Of a stretch of DNA of 64,000 bases, positions 62,300 through 64,000 are shown piece after piece (position 1 is the stretch's first letter; every line of letters begins with the position of its first letter). The DNA is from Parascardovia denticolens DSM 10105 = JCM 12538. Its GTDB lineage: Bacteria; Actinomycetota; Actinomycetes; Actinomycetales; Bifidobacteriaceae. The stretch lies in assembly GCF_001042675.1 (NCBI RefSeq), contig NZ_AP012333.1, positions 1,116,001 to 1,180,000 on the forward strand, written 5' to 3'. The position numbers and the translations under genes are program-made. A model generated the notes under the pieces. The model was not told where the DNA came from and did no database searches. It saw only the letters and a list, made by a program, of their open reading frames with translations.

Positions 62300-63823
62300 C
62301 TAGCCTTCCCGCTTTCGCCGGGATTCGAAGGAATTCCGCGCGGCCACGGTTTCCTGAAAATTGTGGTCCAAATCCCCGCGTCGAAGGGCCTCCTGGTAAA
62401 GGTGGACGAAGACGTCGCCGGAGCGGACCCCGTCATGTTCGTACTGGTTGGTCACCCAGGCGTGGGAATGGGACAGACGGCTGAGGGTATCCAGTTGCAG
62501 GGTAGAATCCACATACATGTCGTCAAAATAGACGACACATTGCACCGGGACCTGGTTGTGGGCCAATTGGTCGGGGTCGTAGATCTTCCCCCACCGGGTA
62601 TCGGTCATCATCTCCTCCACAAAAGCGTGGAAAGGCTTGAGAGAGCTGTCCTCACGGAACATCTCCGGCAGGGCCGCCTCCCCGATCAAGACCAAGGGCC
62701 GGTGATCGACGGCGAATTCAGGACTGTGCTCGATCACGTCATGAGCGGCCCAGTCGATGGGACCGCAGTCTTCGTTGGCGTAGATGAACTCCTGTAAGGT
62801 CCAATACAAAGGATTGCCGTAGGTGGAGGTCAGATCCATGACTTCCTGGAGGAATCCGTCGGTCAGAGTGATTTCCTTGTTGGGAGCCTGGCCGGACTTT
62901 TTGGCAGACAGACTGCCATCAGCCGAAGCGAAGGCGGAATCCAAGGTCCAATGCATGCGTTCGAAGCTGGGCTTCATGCCGAAATCGCCGCCCATCATCT
63001 GCAGACGGCGGACGGTGAGGGGGTCTCCGTTGGGCAAGGTCACTTCGTGGGTCGCCACATAGTCGGCGATGGCGGCAAGGCGGTCTTTGTCCCCCGGGTA
63101 CCGCTGGTAGAACTGCTGGCTCTTGGCCAGCATCCGGGGAACCGTATGCTCATACAATTCGTGGGCATTGCCGGGGATGTGCATGACCCCGCCGGTCACG
63201 AAGGAGGCGGCCAAGGCTTGCGGATAAAGGGACAGATAGGTCATGGTCAGGAATCCGCCATAGGACTGGCCCAAGGTGGTCCACTTGGCTCCGCGGAATT
63301 CGGTGCGGCGAAGATATTCGAAATCCCTGATGATGGAGTCGGCCAGGAAGTGGTGGAGGTAGTCGGCGCCCGCGCGCGGATCATCGGCGAAGACGGCCAT
63401 CCGATGGGAGTCCACATGGGTGGACCGGCCCGTCCCCCTTTGGTCGGGCAGAACGATCCTGTAGTGTTTGCTGGCCTCTTCCAGCCAAGGGATGGATTCC
63501 AAGCTCATCGGCCGAGGTCCCGCTCCCCCGGGGCCGCCTTGCAGGAAGACCAGTAGGGGAAGATCCCGACCCATCTGATCGGCCCGGGTCACCAGCCGGT
63601 AGAAAAGGCGGATGTCCCCATCCTCCTCCCCGGTCTGGCTTCCCCTTTCCGCTGGGAGCAAAGACCGGCATTTCCGATAAGACTGGTAAAGCCCTGCCGT
63701 GACCTCATCCTTCAGATCCGGGTCGAAGCGGGGCGAATCGGCCCGGGACCAATCCAGGGGGACGGACAGGGAGTGGTCTTCCACATGAAGGCCAGGTAGG
63801 TAGTAGGAATCCAAAAGGGTCAT
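62300..63823 (-). CDS. Prolyl iminopeptidase-like alpha/beta hydrolase (peptidase S33)
   Basis: 507 residues from the ATG at 63823, longer than classic 310-residue forms and typical of the large S33 group. Oxyanion loop LVFLQGGPGGAGPRP (about 88-102), IVLPDQRGTGRSTHV (about 123-137), nucleophile elbow TTLGQSYGGFLTMTYL (Ser about 190), late acidic and His residues in CVVYFDDMYVDSTLQL and VTNQYEHDGVRSGD. It removes N-terminal proline from peptides in the cytoplasm; no signal sequence is seen. Start: no Shine-Dalgarno, but a good promoter ends 6 bases before the ATG, so the message is probably leaderless. Confidence 0.87.
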   Translation of the reverse strand: MTLLDSYYLPGLHVEDHSLSVPLDWSRADSPRFDPDLKDEVTAGLYQSYRKCRSLLPAERGSQTGEEDGDIRLFYRLVTRADQMGRDLPLLVFLQGGPGGAGPRPMSLESIPWLEEASKHYRIVLPDQRGTGRSTHVDSHRMAVFADDPRAGADYLHHFLADSIIRDFEYLRRTEFRGAKWTTLGQSYGGFLTMTYLSLYPQALAASFVTGGVMHIPGNAHELYEHTVPRMLAKSQQFYQRYPGDKDRLAAIADYVATHEVTLPNGDPLTVRRLQMMGGDFGMKPSFERMHWTLDSAFASADGSLSAKKSGQAPNKEITLTDGFLQEVMDLTSTYGNPLYWTLQEFIYANEDCGPIDWAAHDVIEHSPEFAVDHRPLVLIGEAALPEMFREDSSLKPFHAFVEEMMTDTRWGKIYDPDQLAHNQVPVQCVVYFDDMYVDSTLQLDTLSRLSHSHAWVTNQYEHDGVRSGDVFVHLYQEALRRGDLDHNFQETVAARNSFESRRKREG

Positions 63824-63829
63824 GGCAAC

Positions 63830-63859
63830 AGTATAGAGGCTGGACTCCCACGAAAACAA
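63830..63859 (-). promoter_or_regulatory. Promoter of the prolyl iminopeptidase operon
   Basis: Minus strand: TTGTTT, 18 bases, TATACT, then GTTGCC and ATG. Transcription would start at or within a base or two of the start codon. Confidence 0.55.
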
Positions 63860-63918
63860 GCCATCCCCGTTTTGGTGACGAATCTTGTTAGTATGGTGGG
63901 AGGCGCGCCAAGCGCCAA

Positions 63919-63992
63919 GGCCCCGTAGCTCAGCTGGATAGAGCAGGAAACTTCTAATTTCAAGGTCGTGAGTTCGAATCTCATTGGGGCCA
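63919..63992 (+). tRNA. tRNA-Arg (anticodon TCT)
   Basis: 74 nt. Acceptor GGCCCCG/TGGGGCC (one G.T pair), D arm GCTC/GAGC, anticodon loop CTTCTAA with TCT at 34-36, T arm GTGAG TTCGAAT CTCAT (one G.T pair), discriminator A. The first pair of the anticodon stem (G27.A43) is a mismatch. Confidence 0.92.
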
Positions 63993-64000
63993 CGAGTCGC

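Overview
The window looks like the chromosome of a bifidobacterium or close relative (Actinobacteria, Bifidobacteriaceae). The evidence is fairly high G+C coding sequence, actinobacterial marker families (WhiB, CarD, PdtaS/PdtaR, DUF501, DUF5719, an actinobacterial-type zincin-like protein), a bifidobacterial-style pyruvate kinase, and glycogen genes (glgX, glgB) beside acetate kinase. No rRNA, CRISPR array, insertion sequence or prophage was seen. This attribution comes from reading protein families, not from a database search.

Layout. 1-4.2 kb: end of acetate kinase, glycogen debranching enzyme with a long acidic Ser/Ala tail, a polytopic membrane protein. 4.2-20.9 kb: tRNA-Pro, then a mostly minus-strand housekeeping block (NIF3-like, polA, the ANTAR regulator pdtaR, an odd class-I tRNA-Leu, pyk, terC, uvrB, coaE, rpsA, folD), with a Nudix protein and an L,D-transpeptidase on the plus strand. 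21.0-23.9 kb: a Zn/Mn ABC importer. 23.95-25.9 kb: an A+T-rich insert holding two multiply frameshifted genes, a DUF1310-like gene and a lipase with a helical tail. These resemble a decayed type VII secretion lipase toxin and its partner. 26-33.3 kb: carD and glgB diverge, followed by an OmpR-type two-component system and an SOS-boxed umuDC operon. 33.4-35.9 kb: comF, a HAD phosphatase and a degenerate metallopeptidase, with two perfect DnaA boxes between comF and the phosphatase. 36-44.3 kb: a cell-envelope cluster (DUF5719, giant membrane glycosyltransferase, two LCP ligases). 44.5-47 kb: an EccC/EssC-like ATPase and whiB. 47.4-51.4 kb: pdtaS, hemolysin-III protein, greA, FKBP, tRNA-Leu(TAA). 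51.5-59.6 kb: ppx, DUF501, ftsB/divIC, eno, mfd, pth. 59.9-64 kb: a GT4 glycosyltransferase, ychF, a prolyl iminopeptidase and tRNA-Arg.

How genes connect. glgX and glgB serve glycogen turnover, and pyk, eno and ackA serve the lower carbon pathway. polA, uvrB, mfd and umuDC cover repair and mutagenesis. The kinase pdtaS and its ANTAR regulator pdtaR are about 38 kb apart. LCP proteins, the large glycosyltransferase and the L,D-transpeptidase point to wall-polymer attachment and peptidoglycan cross-linking. The most unusual elements are the broken lipase-toxin locus, the orphan EccC-like ATPase, the class-I-shaped tRNA with a leucine anticodon, and several start sites that look leaderless.
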